From: Ruminobacter amylophilus
GTDB taxonomy: Bacteria; Pseudomonadota; Gammaproteobacteria; Enterobacterales; Succinivibrionaceae
Direction: 5' to 3'
NCBI RefSeq assembly: GCF_900115655.1
Contig: NZ_FOXF01000017.1
Location: 1-46,919 of the forward strand
DNA length: 46,919 bases
Part shown: positions 45,119-46,919 of the stretch, piece after piece
Layout: each line of letters begins with the position of its first letter
Numbering within the stretch: the stretch's first letter is position 1
Translations under genes and position numbers: made by a program
The notes under the pieces: generated by a model
What the model was told of the DNA's origin: nothing
Databases searched by the model: none
What the model saw: only the letters and a program-made list of their open reading frames with translations

Positions 45119-46564
45119 TTAGTGCATGGCACTTTTATACATTTTTTCATATTCTTCGGCTGAGTCAGACCAGTTATAACGTACATTCATTGCGTTTCTT
45201 CTGATTCGTAAAAACTCAAGGTGTTCCTGAAGGTAAAATATAAGTGCACGTCTTACGCAGTTAAGAAAGGCTTGAGGTTCAGCTTCTTTGAAAATAAAGC
45301 CTGTAGCCTCTAGAGGGTTTTCATCGTAGCAGATAACGGTATCTTTAAGTCCTCCTACAGCTCGTACAATAGGTAATGTACCATAGGCAAGGCTATACAT
45401 CTGATTTAAGCCGCATGGCTCGTAAATGGAAGGCATGAGAAAAAAGTCTGAACCTGCTTCAACCATGTGCGCCAGTTTATTATCGTATACACTTTTGAAT
45501 ACAAATCTATCTGCGTATTTTTTTGTGTATTGATGAAGGATGTTTTCAAGTTCCGGTGCTCCTGTACCGACTATAATCAGCTGTATCTGATGCTGTAGCA
45601 TTTCATCCAATACAGGGATTAAGAGATTTATGCCTTTCTGATCGGTAAGACGGCAAACCATTCCGAAAATAGGCTTATTGCATACCGGAAGATTTGTATA
45701 TTCCTGAAGCAGAAATTTACATAGGCTTTTATCAACCATTGTGTCTGAATTGAAGTTAAACGGAATGTTTTTATCTATTGAAGGATCCCAGTCGGAATAG
45801 TCACAGCCATTTACTATTCCACACAGGTCATTAATTCTGTCCATATAATTCTGTGACATTCCGTGTCCGCCAAGAAAAGTTGTTAACTCTTCGGCGTAGC
45901 TCGGGCTTACGGCATTAATCTTATCAGCATAGAACACACCGCATTTAAGGAAGTTTATGTTGTTAAATCCCTGACTGACAGTTTCATTATTTACCTGCGA
46001 TATTTCAGGTAACATCCATAGCTGACTTTTTTCAAAAACGCCCTGAAAAGCCCCGTTGTGAATAGTGATAACAGAACGAGTGTTTTTGAAAAAAGGAGAG
46101 TTCTGGTATTTTAAAGCAAGAATCATCGGTGTCAGTGCAGTATGCCAGTCATTACAGTGAACAATGTCAGGTACAAATTTGAGATATTCAGTAGTAAGTA
46201 GTGATGCCGCAGAGAAAAAGGCAAATCTTTCGCCATTATCGTAGTACGACTGATTGTTCTCTGCGTAAATGCTGTTTCTTGCAAAGTAGTGCTCATTTTC
46301 TATTAGCCAGACAGTTACTTTATTACAGAGTTTGGCCTGTCTAACTTTAAATTCAATACCAGTATTATTTTGAGGATTGGTTAAAGACAGATCTGCTATC
46401 ACTGGATAATCAAAATAATTGGGTATACGGTTATAACAGGGCATCATGATTCGGACATCATGATTACGTTTGACAAGTTCCATCGGGAGGGCTTTGGCAA
46501 CATCCGCCAACCCTCCTGTTTTAACGAAATCGCATAGCTCAGAAGTTAAAAACAGAACATTCAT
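45119..46564 (-). CDS. glgA: GlgA, glycogen synthase (ADP-glucose)
   Basis: A 481-residue GT5 glycosyltransferase extending alpha-1,4-glucan from ADP-glucose. The N-terminal KTGGLADV loop with Lys15 binds the sugar nucleotide. VHCNDWHTALTP near 135 and the C-terminal PSIYEPCGLNQMYSLAYGTL (near 377), followed by the AVGGLKDTV segment, are signature motifs. The rest of the glg operon is not in the window. The gene has no clear Shine-Dalgarno site. A CBM48 protein at 37336 may act on the same polymer. Confidence 0.95.
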   Translation of the reverse strand: MNVLFLTSELCDFVKTGGLADVAKALPMELVKRNHDVRIMMPCYNRIPNYFDYPVIADLSLTNPQNNTGIEFKVRQAKLCNKVTVWLIENEHYFARNSIYAENNQSYYDNGERFAFFSAASLLTTEYLKFVPDIVHCNDWHTALTPMILALKYQNSPFFKNTRSVITIHNGAFQGVFEKSQLWMLPEISQVNNETVSQGFNNINFLKCGVFYADKINAVSPSYAEELTTFLGGHGMSQNYMDRINDLCGIVNGCDYSDWDPSIDKNIPFNFNSDTMVDKSLCKFLLQEYTNLPVCNKPIFGMVCRLTDQKGINLLIPVLDEMLQHQIQLIIVGTGAPELENILHQYTKKYADRFVFKSVYDNKLAHMVEAGSDFFLMPSIYEPCGLNQMYSLAYGTLPIVRAVGGLKDTVICYDENPLEATGFIFKEAEPQAFLNCVRRALIFYLQEHLEFLRIRRNAMNVRYNWSDSAEEYEKMYKSAMH

Positions 46565-46641
46565 AATCTAATAACCAATTCTGGCACCTTTGAGTATGTG
46601 AAAATCTTTCTGTAAATAGAAAAACATCCTGAGAATTTTTT

Positions 46642-46669
46642 AAAGCAGTGACCTTCCGGTTACTGCTTT
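46642..46669 (-). promoter_or_regulatory. Hairpin in the glgA upstream region
   Basis: A 12-bp stem (AAAGCAGT on one side, ACTGCTTT on the other) with loop TTCC, about 80 bp upstream of glgA. Neither side is followed by a T tract, so it is not a plain terminator; it could lie in the glgA leader. Confidence 0.35.
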
Positions 46670-46786
46670 GGTGTTATTAATATTACCTGTTTGTTTTTAT
46701 AAGTCAAGATTTATGTTTTATAAATAAAATAGTCAATTATTTCTATTGAAATTTAACTATTTTTATTAAAAAACAAAATAATTCCT

Positions 46787-46814
46787 AGACGGAAGTTTCA
46801 GCTTCCGTCTTTTG
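46787..46814. terminator. Hairpin between glgA and the right-hand IS gene
   Basis: Perfect 9-bp stem AGACGGAAG/CTTCCGTCT with 6-nt loop; T follows on the right. It may be a terminator or part of the insertion-sequence end. Confidence 0.5.
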
Positions 46815-46827
46815 TTCATACCGGAAA

Positions 46828-46919
46828 TCAGTCTGGTAATCGGCCTTCATACATTATCTGAAATTCACCGTAGATTACTCCCCAGTTTCTTAGAGGCATG
46901 GTCCATTTTTTGGTTGCTT
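46828..46919 (-). CDS. Partial IS256/Mutator-family transposase (C-terminus)
   Basis: The last 29 residues of a gene entering from the right edge on the reverse strand: ATKKWTMPLRNWGVIYGEFQ, then IMYEGRLPD and a TGA stop at 46828-46830. The KKWTxPxRNWGxxxxxFxIxFEGR pattern is the typical C-terminal end of IS256-group transposases. The visible part is intact; whether the element is complete cannot be seen. Confidence 0.7.
   Translation of the reverse strand, partial: ATKKWTMPLRNWGVIYGEFQIMYEGRLPD

Noticed and set aside
46642-46669. Hairpin upstream of glgA, considered as a terminator
   Set aside because: Neither strand shows a T tract after the stem, so I list it only as a leader hairpin.

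Overview
The window reads as a continuous piece of chromosome from an AT-rich (about 40% G+C by eye) gammaproteobacterium. MutH, SspB, LpoA, ZapG, SrmB, SdhE, DegS and the argR-mdh and rpsP-rimM-trmD-rplS arrangements all point to the Enterobacterales/Vibrio/Aeromonadales branch. Loss of several genes that usually sit in these clusters, and the missing pyruvate dehydrogenase genes beside acnB, suggest a host-associated anaerobe of the Succinivibrionaceae type. That placement is inference and not proven here. Both ends are cut inside probable insertion-sequence genes: an orfA-like start on the left and an IS256-family transposase C-terminus on the right. Everything between looks like ordinary core genome.

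Layout. 1-3530: IS remnant, tRNA-Thr(GGU), then degS (+) facing degQ and zapG (-). 4063-5613: rplM-rpsI with a structured leader, then sspB without sspA. 6020-9777: lpoA-diaA (-) divergent from rsmI (+), followed by RNase P RNA. 9852-25665: the division and cell wall (dcw) cluster rsmH-ftsL-ftsI-murE-murF-mraY-murD-ftsW-murG-murC-ftsQ-ftsA-(gap)-ftsZ, then lpxC, with mraZ and ddlB absent. 27006-30949: ampD, a small exported His-rich protein, and acnB. 31175-33372: glnB, argR (-) and mdh (+). 33588-37180: ffh, then rpsP-rimM-trmD-rplS. 37336-42820: a carbohydrate-binding (CBM48) protein (-), a possible tiny ORF, mutH (-), rppH-ptsP, thyA-sdhE. 42823-46564: srmB, an unknown membrane protein (-) and glgA (-).

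How the genes work together. The largest block makes and polymerises lipid II (murE/F/mraY/murD/murG/murC, ftsI, ftsW), builds the divisome (ftsL, Q, A, Z) and starts lipid A synthesis (lpxC). LpoA, AmpD and ZapG in the flanking segments also serve the cell wall. A second theme is translation and protein targeting: rplM, rpsI, rpsP, rplS, rimM, trmD, rsmI, rsmH, ffh, rnpB, srmB. A third is nitrogen and carbon control: glnB, argR, ptsP, acnB, mdh, glgA and the CBM48 protein.

Most notable observations: (1) the PtsP (enzyme I-Ntr) protein has Ile where the family has its phosphorylated active-site His, while the PEP-binding half looks intact; (2) a natural exported protein with runs of 6 and 10 histidines; (3) a CBM48 domain fused to a histone-H1-like Lys/Ala tail; (4) a diaA-position SIS protein whose ligand loop is degenerate, with a perfect DnaA box in its promoter region; (5) a complete-looking expression unit for a 21-residue cationic peptide; (6) several candidate regulatory sites (ARG boxes, FNR-like boxes, a sigma54-like and a sigmaE-like promoter). 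No CRISPR array, prophage, toxin-antitoxin pair or secretion island is visible.
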